From positions 434,001 through 498,000 of the forward strand of contig NZ_CP100461.1 of NCBI RefSeq assembly GCF_024228675.1: a stretch of DNA of 64,000 nucleotides, written 5' to 3'. Shown here one piece after another: positions 1 to 8,594 of the stretch. Within the stretch, counting starts at the first letter, position 1, and the number at the start of each line of letters is the position of its first letter. The position numbers and the translations under genes are program-made. The stretch comes from Salinigranum marinum. Lineage in GTDB: Archaea; Halobacteriota; Halobacteria; Halobacteriales; Haloferacaceae. The notes beneath the pieces are model-generated. The model ran no database searches and was not told where the DNA came from. It saw only the letters and a list, made by a program, of their open reading frames with translations.

Positions 1-375
1 TACACCGAGTATCGCGACGGCGAGCGCGTCCCCGACCTCCCCGCGACGGGCGAGGGGACGGAGGGTCTCGAACGCGACGTGTGGGACGCCCTCTACGGCG
101 TGGAGGACCCGGAGATGCCGATCAGTATCGTCGACCTCGGGCTGATCTACGGCGTCGACGTCGATCCCGCGGGACGCGTCGTCGTCGAGATGACGCTTAC
201 CTACACGGGCTGTCCCGCCCGCGATATGCTACAGGACGACCTCCGCGAGGCCGTCTCCTCGGTCGAGGGAGTCGACGACGTCGACCTCCGACTGGTGTGG
301 AACCCGCCGTGGTCGGTCGGGATGGTCACCGAACAGGGGAAAGAAGACCTCCGCGAGTTCGGGTTGAGCATCTGA
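1..375 (+). CDS. paaD: PaaD-like iron-sulfur maturation protein (MIP18 domain), 5' end outside window
   Basis: The reading frame is open to the left edge, so the start codon lies outside the window; 124 residues are visible. It holds a MIP18/DUF59 domain with the motifs DPEMPISIVDLGLIYG and LTYTGCPARDM; the Cys of TGCPA is the conserved cysteine of the family. In bacteria PaaD has this domain plus a C-terminal zinc ribbon and is needed to assemble the iron centre of the phenylacetyl-CoA 1,2-epoxidase PaaABCE. Here the protein stops after the MIP18 domain, and the zinc ribbon is encoded by the next gene one base later. This and the PaaK, PaaI, thiolase and hydratase genes nearby support a phenylacetate role over general Fe-S assembly. 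The other paa subunits probably lie to the left of the window. Confidence 0.88.
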   Translation, partial: YTEYRDGERVPDLPATGEGTEGLERDVWDALYGVEDPEMPISIVDLGLIYGVDVDPAGRVVVEMTLTYTGCPARDMLQDDLREAVSSVEGVDDVDLRLVWNPPWSVGMVTEQGKEDLREFGLSI

Positions 376-376
376 T

Positions 377-547
377 ATGCGCCGGAACCGCGACCCGAGC
401 GTCACCACGTCCGGGGACGACGACCGCGCCGAGTGTCCCTACTGCGGGGGGACGAACACGACGCGCGATCATCCGAAAGGTCCCTCGCTCTGCCGGTCGA
501 TGCACTTCTGCGAGGACTGCCAGGAGCCGTTCGAGAAGTTTGGTTGA
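377..547 (+). CDS. small zinc-ribbon protein, detached C-terminal domain of PaaD
   Basis: This is a 56-residue ORF starting ATG one base after the paaD stop codon. Four cysteines form two knuckles (CPYCGGTNT near residues 20-27, and CEDCQEPF near 45-52), with a further Cys at 39 and His at 43. The CxxC pairs and the ending EPFEKFG match the C-terminal zinc ribbon that follows the MIP18 domain in single-chain bacterial PaaD. I infer that the two chains act together in maturing the epoxidase. The start is set by the tight coupling to paaD; there is room for no other gene before the convergent thioesterase. Confidence 0.82.
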   Translation: MRRNRDPSVTTSGDDDRAECPYCGGTNTTRDHPKGPSLCRSMHFCEDCQEPFEKFG

Positions 548-571
548 GGTGACGCGCGACCTGCGGCGTGC

Positions 572-961
572 TCACCCCGTCTTGTAGACTCCGCGCGCCG
601 TGGCGACGTGTTCGCTCCCGTCGTCCGCAGCGTACACGTCGACGTCCACCGTCCCCACGTCGCCGCCGATCCGGACGACGTCAGCTTCGGCTTCGAGATC
701 GCCCGTCCCCGCGCTCAGGTAGTCGATCCGCATGTCGATTGTGGGGACGGGCTGGTTCACCTCCGAGACGAGCGCCGCGCCGCCGACGGTGTCGGCGAGG
801 GTGAACGTGACGCCGCCGTGGGCCATCACCTGGTCGGCGTTCCACGACAGTTCCTCGCGCATCTCGATCCTCCCCTCGGCGTGGCCCTCGCCGACGTCGG
901 TGAGTTCGACTCCCAACAGTCGGGCGAACGGCATCGACTCGAAGAACGTCTCGATGTCCAT
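572..961 (-). CDS. PaaI family hotdog thioesterase
   Basis: A 129-residue single-domain hotdog protein. The PaaI/4HBT signature is clear: a HGG motif at residues 48-50 preceded by Asn41, and an acidic residue (Asp57) in TLADTVGG on the following helix. These are the catalytic elements that hydrolyse acyl-CoA thioesters. In the phenylacetate pathway PaaI rescues CoA from dead-end ring-hydroxylated thioesters. It is convergent with the PaaD zinc-ribbon gene, 24 bases away. The substrate cannot be told from sequence; a second PaaI-type protein is encoded at 8708. Confidence 0.86.
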   Translation of the reverse strand: MDIETFFESMPFARLLGVELTDVGEGHAEGRIEMREELSWNADQVMAHGGVTFTLADTVGGAALVSEVNQPVPTIDMRIDYLSAGTGDLEAEADVVRIGGDVGTVDVDVYAADDGSEHVATARGVYKTG

Positions 962-1284
962 ATCCCTCGCTCGTGGCGGTGGGTCTTCGTCGTTTCCCCC
1001 GCTCGTCGCGCAGGTGGGTTACTCCGGTCGCCCCGTCGCGCGAGGGATGAGCGAGTGACCGGCGGGAACGAGCGAGTCGGCTGGGGAGGCCCGTGGTACA
1101 ACTGCCCTGGCGACCGCGTGACCTCCACACCCACGTTCTCGCCTCTCTGCTTCCACCCCCCGGGTCCCCGCTTCTCGCTCGTCGGCCTTCGGAGCGGCTT
1201 CTGCGGACTCGTACCACTGCCACACGTCGCACGACACGTCGCATCGCCGTCACGAGCCAACTTCTCACAGGGCGACTTCACCGA
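962..1284. other. gene-free intergenic region carrying a dispersed repeat copy
   Basis: About 320 bases between the thioesterase start and the livF stop with no convincing gene. It holds one copy of a repeat also seen near 8.4 kb and 34.4 kb (see the repeat entries). Long open frames across it are GC-rich shadow frames. Confidence 0.6.
1036..1118 (+). repeat. dispersed intergenic repeat, copy A
   Basis: The blocks GCGAGGGATGAGCGAGTG, ACCGGCGGGAACGAGCGAGT and TCGGCTGGGGAGGCCCGTGG occur in this order, followed by CCCTGGCGACC. The reverse complements of 34322-34415 and 8380-8463 carry the same blocks in the same order with scattered substitutions and short indels. The aligned length is about 65-90 bases. 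The copies lie only in gene-free gaps. Confidence 0.6.
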
Positions 1285-2010
1285 TCACTCCACCGTCGAC
1301 ACGCCCAGATACCGGTCTAACACCGCGTCGTTCTCGGCCACGCTCGCGGCGGTTCCCTCGTGGACGACCCGCCCCTTGGCGAGGATGTAGACGTAGTCGG
1401 CGACGTCGAGCGCGACGCCGACGTTCTGTTCGACCAGGAGCACCGTCGAACCCTCCCGGTTCAGTTCCGCGATCTTCCGCCGGACCTGCTGGACGATCGT
1501 CGGTGCCAGCCCCTCCGTGGGCTCGTCCAGCATGAGCAGTTCGGGCGCGGCGACGAGCGCGCGGGCGATGGCGAGCATCTGCTGCTCGCCGCCCGACAGC
1601 GACGAGCCGCGGCTGTCGCGGTGCCGCCGGAGGTTCTCGAACTCGTCGACGACGTCGTCGACGGTCGGCTTGTCGGCGTCGCGTCGCCCGCCGAGGCGGC
1701 CGATCCGGACGTTCTCCCTGACGGTGAGCCCGGGGAAGATCCGCCGCTCTTCGGGCACGAGCGCGATACCGGCCTGGGCGGTCCGCTCCGCCGACAGGGT
1801 CGTGACGTCCTGGCCGTCGAACGTGACCGACCCCGACGTGGGGGTGACGGTGCCGAGGATCGTCCGGAGCGTGGTCGTCTTCCCGACGCCGTTGCGGCCG
1901 ATGAGCGCGACGACGGCTCCCTGGTGGACGTCGAGGTCGATCCCCTGGAGGACGCGCGTCGCCCCGTAGCCGGAGACGAGGTCGCGGACCGACAGGAGGG
2001 GATCGGTCAC
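1285..2010 (-). CDS. livF: branched-chain/aromatic acid ABC transporter ATP-binding protein LivF
   Basis: A 241-residue ABC ATPase: Walker A GRNGVGKTT at 38-46, signature LSGGEQQ at 138-144, and Walker B LLMLDEPTEGLAP starting at 158. The 'EPTEGLAP' wording and the short length are typical of LivF, the second of the two ATPases in HAAT-family importers. It is the last gene of a four-gene operon (SBP, fused permease, livG, livF) and overlaps livG by 4 bases, so translation is probably coupled. HAAT systems carry branched-chain amino acids but also aromatic acids and amides. The surrounding phenylacetate genes make an aromatic substrate plausible; that is inference. Confidence 0.92.
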   Translation of the reverse strand: MTDPLLSVRDLVSGYGATRVLQGIDLDVHQGAVVALIGRNGVGKTTTLRTILGTVTPTSGSVTFDGQDVTTLSAERTAQAGIALVPEERRIFPGLTVRENVRIGRLGGRRDADKPTVDDVVDEFENLRRHRDSRGSSLSGGEQQMLAIARALVAAPELLMLDEPTEGLAPTIVQQVRRKIAELNREGSTVLLVEQNVGVALDVADYVYILAKGRVVHEGTAASVAENDAVLDRYLGVSTVE

Positions 2011-2807
2011 ACCTCGACACCTCCGAAGTACGCCTCGCGGACCGCCTCGTCGGCCGCGATCTCCTCCGGCGTCCCCTCGGCGAGCACCGCGCCGCGGTGG
2101 AGGACGGTCACCCGGTCGGAGACACGCATCACCAGATCGATGTCGTGTTCGATGAGCACGAGCGTCCGGTCGGCGAGCACGTCGTCGATCAGCTCCATGG
2201 TCGCCCGGGTCTCGTCGGCGCTCATGCCGGCGGTGGGTTCGTCGAGCAGGACGACCTCGGGGTCGGTCGCGAGGACAATCGCGATCTCGAGGCGGCGGCG
2301 GTCGCCGTACGCGAGCGCGTCGGCCACCTCGCCCGCGCGGTCGGCGAGCCCCGAGCGCTCGAGCACGCGCGCCGTGTGGTCCGCGACGTCGTCGAACGTC
2401 GCGGCCCGGCGGAGGAACGCCTCGCGCGGGCTGAACCCACCCTCCCGGGCGGCCTGGGCGGCGAGGCGGACGTTCTCGTGGACCGTCAGGCCGCCGAAGA
2501 CGTTCGTGAGCTGGAACGACCGGCCGAGCCCGCGGCGGACGCGCTCGTGCGGCGCGAGGTCGGTGACGTCCTGCCCGGCGAGCAGCACCCGCCCCGCCGA
2601 GGGGGCGAGCGCGCCGGTCAGCAGGTTGAACGTCGTCGTCTTGCCGGCCCCGTTCGGCCCGATGAGGCTGCGGAACTCCCCCGGAGCGACGGCGAGATCG
2701 ACGTCGTCGACGGCGACGAGGTTGCCGAAGCGCTTCGTCAGCCCGACCGTGCGGAGGACCGGGCCGTCCGGGTCGCCATCGATCGATCGGGACCGCGGCT
2801 CACTCAT
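2007..2807 (-). CDS. livG: branched-chain/aromatic acid ABC transporter ATP-binding protein LivG
   Basis: A 266-residue ABC ATPase with Walker A GPNGAGKTT at 50-58 and Walker B VVLLDEPTAGMSADE. The signature helix reads LAYGDRRRLEIA, the LivG form that lacks the usual LSGGQ. The C-terminal extension with GTPEEIAADEAVREAYFGG is the LivG tail. It overlaps livF by 4 bases and the fused permease gene by 8 bases. It would form the heterodimeric motor with LivF at the inner face of the membrane. Confidence 0.93.
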   Translation of the reverse strand: MSEPRSRSIDGDPDGPVLRTVGLTKRFGNLVAVDDVDLAVAPGEFRSLIGPNGAGKTTTFNLLTGALAPSAGRVLLAGQDVTDLAPHERVRRGLGRSFQLTNVFGGLTVHENVRLAAQAAREGGFSPREAFLRRAATFDDVADHTARVLERSGLADRAGEVADALAYGDRRRLEIAIVLATDPEVVLLDEPTAGMSADETRATMELIDDVLADRTLVLIEHDIDLVMRVSDRVTVLHRGAVLAEGTPEEIAADEAVREAYFGGVEV

Positions 2808-4767
2808 GCTCGGCCTCCCCGTCGGTCACGGTCCCGGGCTCCCGACGCCACGACTGCACGGTCGGGTGATCGAGGACGGTCCGCGGGAGCGACACCAGCC
2901 CCCGCGGCACGAACACCACGAACAGCACGAAGAGGACCCCGATCACCAGCCGCCACTGCTCGACGTACGACGACAGCACGTCCTCGCTGGCGACGAACAC
3001 GCCGGCTCCGAGCATCGGCCCGTAGAGCGTCCCCATCCCGCCGAGGACCGTCATCACGATCACCTCGCCCGAGTTGATCCAGTGGAGGAAGGTCGGGGCG
3101 ACGTAGCCGTTGTTCGTCGCGAACAGCCCGCCCGCGAGTCCCGCGAGGCCGCCGCTCACCACGAACGCCCGGCGCTTGTAGACGGTGACGTCGTAGCCGA
3201 CGAACGACGCGCGCTGTTCGGACTCGCGGATCGCCTGGAGGACGGAGCCAAAGGGCGCGCGGATGAGCCGCCGCGCAAGCAGGTACGAGCCGACGACGAC
3301 CGCGAGGAGGACATAGTAGTGGACGACGCCGCCGTCGACGACGACGGGCCCGAGCACGACCTCGACCGTCGAGAGGTCGACCCCGACGCCGGCGATCCCG
3401 TAGACCCCGTCGACGCCGAAGAGCCCGTCGGAGCCGCCGGTGAACTCGAACTTGAAGACGGCGTTGTAGAACAGTTCGGCGAACGCGAGGGTGATCATGG
3501 CGAAGAAGACGCCCGAGACGCGGATGGAGAGGAAGCCGATCCCCCACGCGAGGGCGGCACACACCCCGACGGCCACGACGAGCGCCAGCGGGATCGACGA
3601 CGAGACGTGCAAAAGCGCCAACACGGCGGCGTACGCCCCGGCGCCGTAAAACAGGGTGTGGCCCAGCGACACCAGCCCCGCGTACCCCAACACGAGATCG
3701 AGGCTGAGTGCGAACAGCGCCCAGATCAGGATGTCCTCCAGCAGCGTCACGGTGTAGGCGGCCCCCGTCAGTTCGGCGAACAGGGGGACGAGCGCGAGCG
3801 CGCCCACGGCGGCGGCCCCGAGCTTCGTCCGGGTCTCCGCCGAGAGCACCCCGCCCTTTGCCCCGTGGAGCAACGCGCCGCCGTGGCCGCCCTCGTGAGC
3901 GGTCCCGAACAGCCCGGTTGGGCGGACGACCAGGACGCCGATCATGAGGAGGAACACCACGAGCCCCTCTAAAAACGGCGTGTACGTCCGCGCGAGCGTC
4001 TGGACGAGGCCGACGAACAGACCGCCGACGACCGCCCCGCGGAACGAACCCAGTCCGCCGAGGACGACGATGACGAACGCGGGGATGATGACTGAGGAGC
4101 CCATCGTGGGGCTGACGTTCTGGAACGCGCCGAGGACGATCCCCCCGACGCCGGCGAGCGCGGCGCCGAAGCCGAACGTGAGCGTGTAGTATCTGTCGAT
4201 GTCGATCCCGAGGGTCCGGACCATCTCGCGGTCCTGCGACCCCGCGCGGACGATCATGCCGAACCGCGTCCTGTTCAACAGGAGCCACGTCCCGAGGGCG
4301 AGCAGCGCGCCGAAGCAGATCATCGCGTAGCTGTACAGCGAGTATCTGAAGCCGAACAGCGCGACCGGCCGGTCGAGCAGCGCGGGGATGGCGAACGGCT
4401 GGGCCGACTTGCCCCACACCGCCGTGATGAGGTCGTTGATGATGAGGACGAGCCCGAAGGTGAGGAGGATGTGGTACAGCGGGTCGCGGTCGTACAGCCG
4501 CTTGACGGTGAGCCGCTCGATCCCCATGCCGACGACGCCGACGAGCAGGGGTGCGACGACGAGTGCGACCCAAAAGCCCGCGCCGCCGAGCGGGCCCGCG
4601 ATGGCGAACGCGAGGTACGCCCCTAACGCGAACAGTTCGCCGTGGGCGAAGTTGATGACGTCCATGACGCCGAAGATGATCGACAGGCCCGCCGCCAGGA
4701 GGACGTACACCATCCCGACAGTGAGCCCGTTGAGCACCTGCTCCGCGAGCCCCGTGACCACGGACAT
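2800..4767 (-). CDS. fused LivH-LivM permease of a branched-chain/aromatic acid ABC transporter
   Basis: A 655-residue membrane protein combining both HAAT permeases. Residues 1-290 match LivH (NFAHGELFALGAY motif near 39-51; ends with VRPTGLFG). Residues about 320-640 match LivM (LDLVLGYAGLVSLGHTLFYG, then a second permease domain ending FVPRGLVSLP). The linker has a Gly/His-rich stretch. In most organisms LivH and LivM are separate. The two halves should form the full transmembrane pathway in one chain. The gene sits one base after the substrate-binding protein gene and overlaps livG. Confidence 0.92.
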   Translation of the reverse strand: MSVVTGLAEQVLNGLTVGMVYVLLAAGLSIIFGVMDVINFAHGELFALGAYLAFAIAGPLGGAGFWVALVVAPLLVGVVGMGIERLTVKRLYDRDPLYHILLTFGLVLIINDLITAVWGKSAQPFAIPALLDRPVALFGFRYSLYSYAMICFGALLALGTWLLLNRTRFGMIVRAGSQDREMVRTLGIDIDRYYTLTFGFGAALAGVGGIVLGAFQNVSPTMGSSVIIPAFVIVVLGGLGSFRGAVVGGLFVGLVQTLARTYTPFLEGLVVFLLMIGVLVVRPTGLFGTAHEGGHGGALLHGAKGGVLSAETRTKLGAAAVGALALVPLFAELTGAAYTVTLLEDILIWALFALSLDLVLGYAGLVSLGHTLFYGAGAYAAVLALLHVSSSIPLALVVAVGVCAALAWGIGFLSIRVSGVFFAMITLAFAELFYNAVFKFEFTGGSDGLFGVDGVYGIAGVGVDLSTVEVVLGPVVVDGGVVHYYVLLAVVVGSYLLARRLIRAPFGSVLQAIRESEQRASFVGYDVTVYKRRAFVVSGGLAGLAGGLFATNNGYVAPTFLHWINSGEVIVMTVLGGMGTLYGPMLGAGVFVASEDVLSSYVEQWRLVIGVLFVLFVVFVPRGLVSLPRTVLDHPTVQSWRREPGTVTDGEAEHE

Positions 4768-4768
4768 C

Positions 4769-6037
4769 TCAACCCAGGTCGCAGCCGAGTTCGCCGCAGG
4801 CGGGCAGGGCGTCCGCGCCGTCGATCCGCTTTACCGTGTTGACGGTCGCTGGTCCGCTCCCGCCGTCGGGGGGGACGAGTTCGGCTGCCCACACGGGGTT
4901 CATCGCCTGGTGGTCGCAGGCGCGGAACTCGTTCGCGCCGAGGATGGTGTCCATCCCGAGCCCCGGCAGCGTCTCTTTCACCTCCGCGGGGTCGGTCGTC
5001 CCCGCCTCGGCGATCCCCTGGGCGGTCATCGTGATCGACATGTACGCCACGCGGGCGAAGTTGTCCGGCGGTGAGTCGTACGCCTCCTGGTAGGCGGAGA
5101 CGAACGCCTGGTTGTTTCCGGTTTCGAGCGTCGGGAGGTACCGGACGCCGCCGTAGGTGCCGTAGGCGGCCTCGCCGAGCGCGTTGCGCACGACGGCGAA
5201 CGTCATCGTCGGCGACATCAGCGCGACCTGCTCTTTCAGCCCCTGGCCGGCGGCCTGCTTGACGAAGTTGATGAGGTCGCCGCCGGTCATGCCGAGGACG
5301 GCGACGTCGGCGTCGGAGTTGGCGATCTGGCTAACGTACGAGTTGAAGTTCTGCGCGCCCAGCTGGGAGCGACTGCGGCCGACCACGCTGATGTCGCGGC
5401 CCTGTTGCATCCGCGACTCCACGCGGTTCATCACCGACTCGCCGTAGGCGTAGTCGGCGATGTGGAACCAGACGTTCGTCCCGAGTTCGTTCGCGGTGTA
5501 GTCGGAGATGGCCTCGGCCATCTGCGCCGTGTTGGTCTCGGCGCGGAAGACGTACTCGTTGCAGTTCGACCCCGTGATGGGCACCGCGGCGCCGCCGGGG
5601 TTGTAGATCACTTCCTGCTCTACGGCGAACTCGTTGAGCGCGAGCGCCGTCGACGAGGAGATGGCTCCCATGAGGTAGGAGGCCCCCTCCTGCTCGACGG
5701 TCGACTGTGCCTTCCGCCGTCCGGTCGCCGGATCGGCCTCCGTGTCCTCGTACACGCCGGTGATCTCCACGTCGAGGTCGTCGTCCTCGTTGACGTGCTG
5801 GATGGCGAGTTCCGCGCCGTTGCGCTGGCCGACCGCGAGCCCCCCGTACGGCCCCGTCATGGGGCTGATCACCCCGTACGTGATGCTGTTTGTCGCCCCG
5901 CCGCCGGCCGTCCCCCCGAGACAGCCGCTCGCCCCCGCGAGACCGGCGACGCCGGCGAGACCCGCAGCCTGTACGAACGACCGTCGCGACGGACGTGGCC
6001 CCCGGCCGGCGTCCGCTGGAACTCCGTCTCTGGACAT
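4769..6037 (-). CDS. ABC transporter substrate-binding protein, LivK/amide-binding type, Tat lipoprotein
   Basis: A 422-residue periplasmic-binding protein. The N-terminus has a twin-arginine motif (RRSFVQAAG from residue 18) and a lipobox ending at Cys39 (AGASGC), so it is probably Tat-exported and lipid-anchored. The body begins ITYGVISPMTGPYGGLAVGQ, typical of the Peripla_BP_6 fold of HAAT importers. It is the first gene of the operon, with an AT-rich promoter just upstream (6066-6085). Such proteins bind branched-chain amino acids, amides or aromatic acids; the location among phenylacetate genes favours an aromatic acid but does not prove it. Confidence 0.9.
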   Translation of the reverse strand: MSRDGVPADAGRGPRPSRRSFVQAAGLAGVAGLAGASGCLGGTAGGGATNSITYGVISPMTGPYGGLAVGQRNGAELAIQHVNEDDDLDVEITGVYEDTEADPATGRRKAQSTVEQEGASYLMGAISSSTALALNEFAVEQEVIYNPGGAAVPITGSNCNEYVFRAETNTAQMAEAISDYTANELGTNVWFHIADYAYGESVMNRVESRMQQGRDISVVGRSRSQLGAQNFNSYVSQIANSDADVAVLGMTGGDLINFVKQAAGQGLKEQVALMSPTMTFAVVRNALGEAAYGTYGGVRYLPTLETGNNQAFVSAYQEAYDSPPDNFARVAYMSITMTAQGIAEAGTTDPAEVKETLPGLGMDTILGANEFRACDHQAMNPVWAAELVPPDGGSGPATVNTVKRIDGADALPACGELGCDLG

Positions 6038-6065
6038 GATACGTGCTATGGGTAATCGTACCAGG

Positions 6066-6085
6066 GTATCTATAATTAATAAATG
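6066..6085 (-). promoter_or_regulatory. promoter (TATA-like) of the liv operon
   Basis: On the minus strand the stretch reads ATTTATTAATTATAGAT, by far the most AT-rich part of this gap. It lies about 29-48 bases before the substrate-binding protein start, which fits an archaeal TATA box with a very short leader. Confidence 0.6.
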
Positions 6086-6207
6086 TTCGCGTCAGTGCGG
6101 CGGGTAGCGCGTGTCGTGCGCTCGCCGCGTCGACCGGCGCCGAGCGATGACGACCGACGTCGACCGGCGCCGACCGAGTCCCAGTCGCGGCCCGTTCGCC
6201 GGCGAGC

Positions 6208-7212
6208 TCAGGCGAGTTCGGGTGCGACCTCGCTCCCGAGGCGCTCGATGCACTCGGCCATCCGCTCCGTGCCGACGCCGGGGTGGTAGGTCCGGAAAAT
6301 AACGTGGATGTCGTCGCCGAGCGCGTCGCGGTACTCCTCCAGCCGAGCGACGACGTCGTCGGGCGTCCCGTAGATGGCCTGCGCTCTCAGTTCTCGCACC
6401 CGCTGGTCGGGGAGTTCGTCAACCGTCTCGCCGGAGAAGATCTCGGCGTACCGCCGCTGGATGTAGAGGTAGCCGTCGCGCATCGCGTCCCACGCCGCCT
6501 CTTTCGAGTCGCCGACGAAGCCGTGCTGGAGGACGTACACCTGGAACTCGCCGTCGATTCCCTCCTCTTCGCGCACTCGTTCGATGTCCGCCACGCGCTT
6601 GCGCACCCCCTCGACCGAGAGCGACGACGGCGCACACCACGCGTCGCCGATCCGCGCCGCACGGCGGACGGCGGGCTTGGCCGACCCGCCGAGCATCACG
6701 GGTACGTCGTGTGCGGGCTTCGGCGTCACGTTCACGTCGGGGGTGACGTCGTGGAACCGCGACTCGGTGTCGAGCGGGCCGTCGGACCACGCCGCCCGGA
6801 CGAGGTCGACGGTGTCGGTGAGGCGGTCGACCCGCTCGTCGGTGGGGACGCCGAACGCCTCGAACTCCCGGGGGTCCGAACCGATGGCGAGCCCCAGCGT
6901 CGTTCGGCCCCCCGAGAGGAGGTCGACGGTGGCGACGTCCTCTGCCAGTCGGACGGGGTCGTACAGCGGCGCAAGCGCGATGCACGTGCCGATCTCGACC
7001 TCCTCTGTGACGGCGGCGAGCGCTCCCAGCGCCGGCATCGTCCCCGAGAGGTAGTCGTCCGGGGTGAAGTGGTGCTCCGACACCCACGCGCTCGCGAGGC
7101 CGGCCTCGTCGATGGCGCGCCCGAGCGTCAGCATCTCGTCGTACAGTTCGGCCCCCGACCGGTCGTCGTCCGGTCGTCGCTGGCAGGTGAACAGTCCCGT
7201 GCCGAGTTCCAT
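6208..7212 (-). CDS. LLM-class F420/FMN-dependent oxidoreductase (luciferase-like)
   Basis: A 334-residue luciferase-like TIM-barrel protein, starting MELGTGLFTC; a GTG nine bases upstream is possible but the ATG is preferred. Family features are WVSEHHFTPDDYLSG near residues 44-58, TVDLLSGGRTTLGLAIGSDPREF near 96-118, and a C-terminal YHPGVGTERMAECIERLGSEV. LLM enzymes use FMN or F420 for monooxygenation or hydride transfer. Specific chemistry cannot be read from sequence. It is divergent from the VOC protein and lies between the liv operon and the CoA-thioester genes, so a step in aromatic or side-chain oxidation is possible. Confidence 0.86.
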   Translation of the reverse strand: MELGTGLFTCQRRPDDDRSGAELYDEMLTLGRAIDEAGLASAWVSEHHFTPDDYLSGTMPALGALAAVTEEVEIGTCIALAPLYDPVRLAEDVATVDLLSGGRTTLGLAIGSDPREFEAFGVPTDERVDRLTDTVDLVRAAWSDGPLDTESRFHDVTPDVNVTPKPAHDVPVMLGGSAKPAVRRAARIGDAWCAPSSLSVEGVRKRVADIERVREEEGIDGEFQVYVLQHGFVGDSKEAAWDAMRDGYLYIQRRYAEIFSGETVDELPDQRVRELRAQAIYGTPDDVVARLEEYRDALGDDIHVIFRTYHPGVGTERMAECIERLGSEVAPELA

Positions 7213-7265
7213 ACCCCCCACACTGTCCCGCCGCGGTTAAGCGTTGGGCGGCCGACAGGGGACGC

Positions 7266-7784
7266 ATGACAGATCTCCCGGCGGACCTGCCGCCGATGCC
7301 GCCCGCTCGCGTCGACCACGTGGGCATCGCCGTCCGCGACGTCGACGCCGCCGAACCGACGCTCCGCGCGCTCGGCTGTACGCCCCGCTACCGCGAGACC
7401 CTCGCGAGCAGCGGGTTCGAGTGGGCGACGTACGGCCTCGGCGACGCCTCGCGGATCGAACTGATCGCTCCGGTCGACGGCGCGGCCGGCGAGACGGAGA
7501 CCGACGAAGGTGCGTCGTTCCTGACGCGGTTCCTCGCCGACCACGGCCCGGGGCTCCACCACGTCACCCTCGAAGTGACCGACGTCGACGCCGCCGTCAC
7601 TCGACTACGGGCCGCCGGCGAGCGGGTCGTCGGCTACGCCGTCGAGGACGGCTGGACCGAGGCGTTCGTCTCCCCACACAACCCGACCGGCGCGCTGTTC
7701 CAGTTGATGGAGTACCACGACGACTACGGCGACCGCGGCCGCGACGAGGCGCTGTTCGTCCGCGGCGAACCGCTCGTCGAGTGA
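7266..7784 (+). CDS. VOC superfamily protein, methylmalonyl-CoA epimerase-like
   Basis: A 172-residue protein with two beta-alpha-beta-beta-beta halves: VDHVGIAVRDVDAAE near 17-31 and GLHHVTLEVTDVDAAV near 96-111. It ends PHNPTGALFQLMEYHDDYG, as in methylmalonyl-CoA epimerase. Metal ligands expected for that enzyme are visible as His19, His98 and the Glu in LMEYH. It could epimerise methylmalonyl-CoA or be a glyoxalase/dioxygenase relative acting on another CoA ester. Being in the aromatic-acid region and about 80 bases from the divergent LLM gene, the second option stays open. Confidence 0.78.
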   Translation: MTDLPADLPPMPPARVDHVGIAVRDVDAAEPTLRALGCTPRYRETLASSGFEWATYGLGDASRIELIAPVDGAAGETETDEGASFLTRFLADHGPGLHHVTLEVTDVDAAVTRLRAAGERVVGYAVEDGWTEAFVSPHNPTGALFQLMEYHDDYGDRGRDEALFVRGEPLVE

Positions 7785-7794
7785 GCCGGGCGGG

Positions 7795-8259
7795 TCACTC
7801 TGCGTCCCGGCGTTTGATCAGGAACTTCAGGTCGCCTTCGAGGACGACCGTCCCGTCCTGGTTCGTGAGCGTACAGTCGAGGACGACGAGACCGGCGTCC
7901 TCCCGAGAGAGCTCCTTCCGATCGGTGACCACCATCTCCAGGGAGACCGTGTCGTCGATGTAGACGGGGTTCGGGAGGTCCATGTAGTTCATCCCGAGGA
8001 AGGCGACGGCGGTGCGTTCGACGATGCCCGACCGGTAGACGAGGCCTGTGGCCTGGACGAACGTCATCGGCCCCTGCGCGATCCGACCCTCGAACTGCGT
8101 GTCTTCCACGTACTCCTTGTTCGTGTGTAGCTCCGTCCAGTCGCCCGACAGCGCCGAGTGCATCACGAAGTCCGTCTCGGTGATCGTCCGACCGACGGTC
8201 TCGAACTCGGTGCCGATCTCGAAGTCCTCGAAGTAGTGCGGCTCGTAACTGTACGCCAT
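7795..8259 (-). CDS. MaoC-like hotdog dehydratase / (R)-enoyl-CoA hydratase
   Basis: A 154-residue protein, ATG chosen at MAYSYEPHYFEDFEIG. The hydratase motif with catalytic Asp40 and His45 is seen in SALSGDWTELHTNKEY, followed by GRIAQGPMTFVQA, the MaoC/R-hydratase pattern. These enzymes hydrate enoyl-CoA esters. In phenylacetate degradation a MaoC domain (as in PaaZ) hydrolyses the ring oxepin-CoA, so this could be a PaaZ-ECH-like stand-alone protein or serve beta-oxidation. It converges with the VOC gene 10 bases away. Confidence 0.85.
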   Translation of the reverse strand: MAYSYEPHYFEDFEIGTEFETVGRTITETDFVMHSALSGDWTELHTNKEYVEDTQFEGRIAQGPMTFVQATGLVYRSGIVERTAVAFLGMNYMDLPNPVYIDDTVSLEMVVTDRKELSREDAGLVVLDCTLTNQDGTVVLEGDLKFLIKRRDAE

Positions 8260-8379
8260 ACCGGTCCCTCTCGCGCATCGGATAAATCGCTTTACCCCGG
8301 ACCGTGTTCGATCGTTCGCACGCCTTCGTCCATCACGGCGGCCGAACCGAGACCGAGCGACGCGGGGCGCACGGGGACG

Positions 8380-8463
8380 TAGCCGTCTGAGCGGTGAATC
8401 CACGGCCCCCGCCATCCGATTCGCTCGTGCTCTCCGGACACTCGCCCGTCCCTCGCGTCGGGG
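8380..8463 (-). repeat. dispersed intergenic repeat, copy B
   Basis: Read on the minus strand it gives GCGAGGGACGGGCGAGTG, then ACGAGCGAATCGGATGG, then GGGGGCCGTGGATTCACC. Copy A near 1036-1110 has the same three blocks in the same order, about three quarters identical by eye over some 65 bases. Confidence 0.55.
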
Positions 8464-8594
8464 GGTGACGAGATCTCCGTCTCGCGGCTTCGCGCTCGCG
8501 CGACTCGTGGAGAACGCGGCCGGAGCCGCGATCGCCACGCCACCGCGGGCGGGTCGGCGTCCGGCCGCGAGCGAACAGACGTGAGCAGGTGGAC

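Noticed and set aside
1360-3972. 870-residue open frame on the plus strand opposite the liv genes
   Set aside because: It is the antisense frame of livF, livG and the fused permease, has Arg/Asp-rich low-complexity composition, and no domain. Long shadow frames are expected at this GC content.
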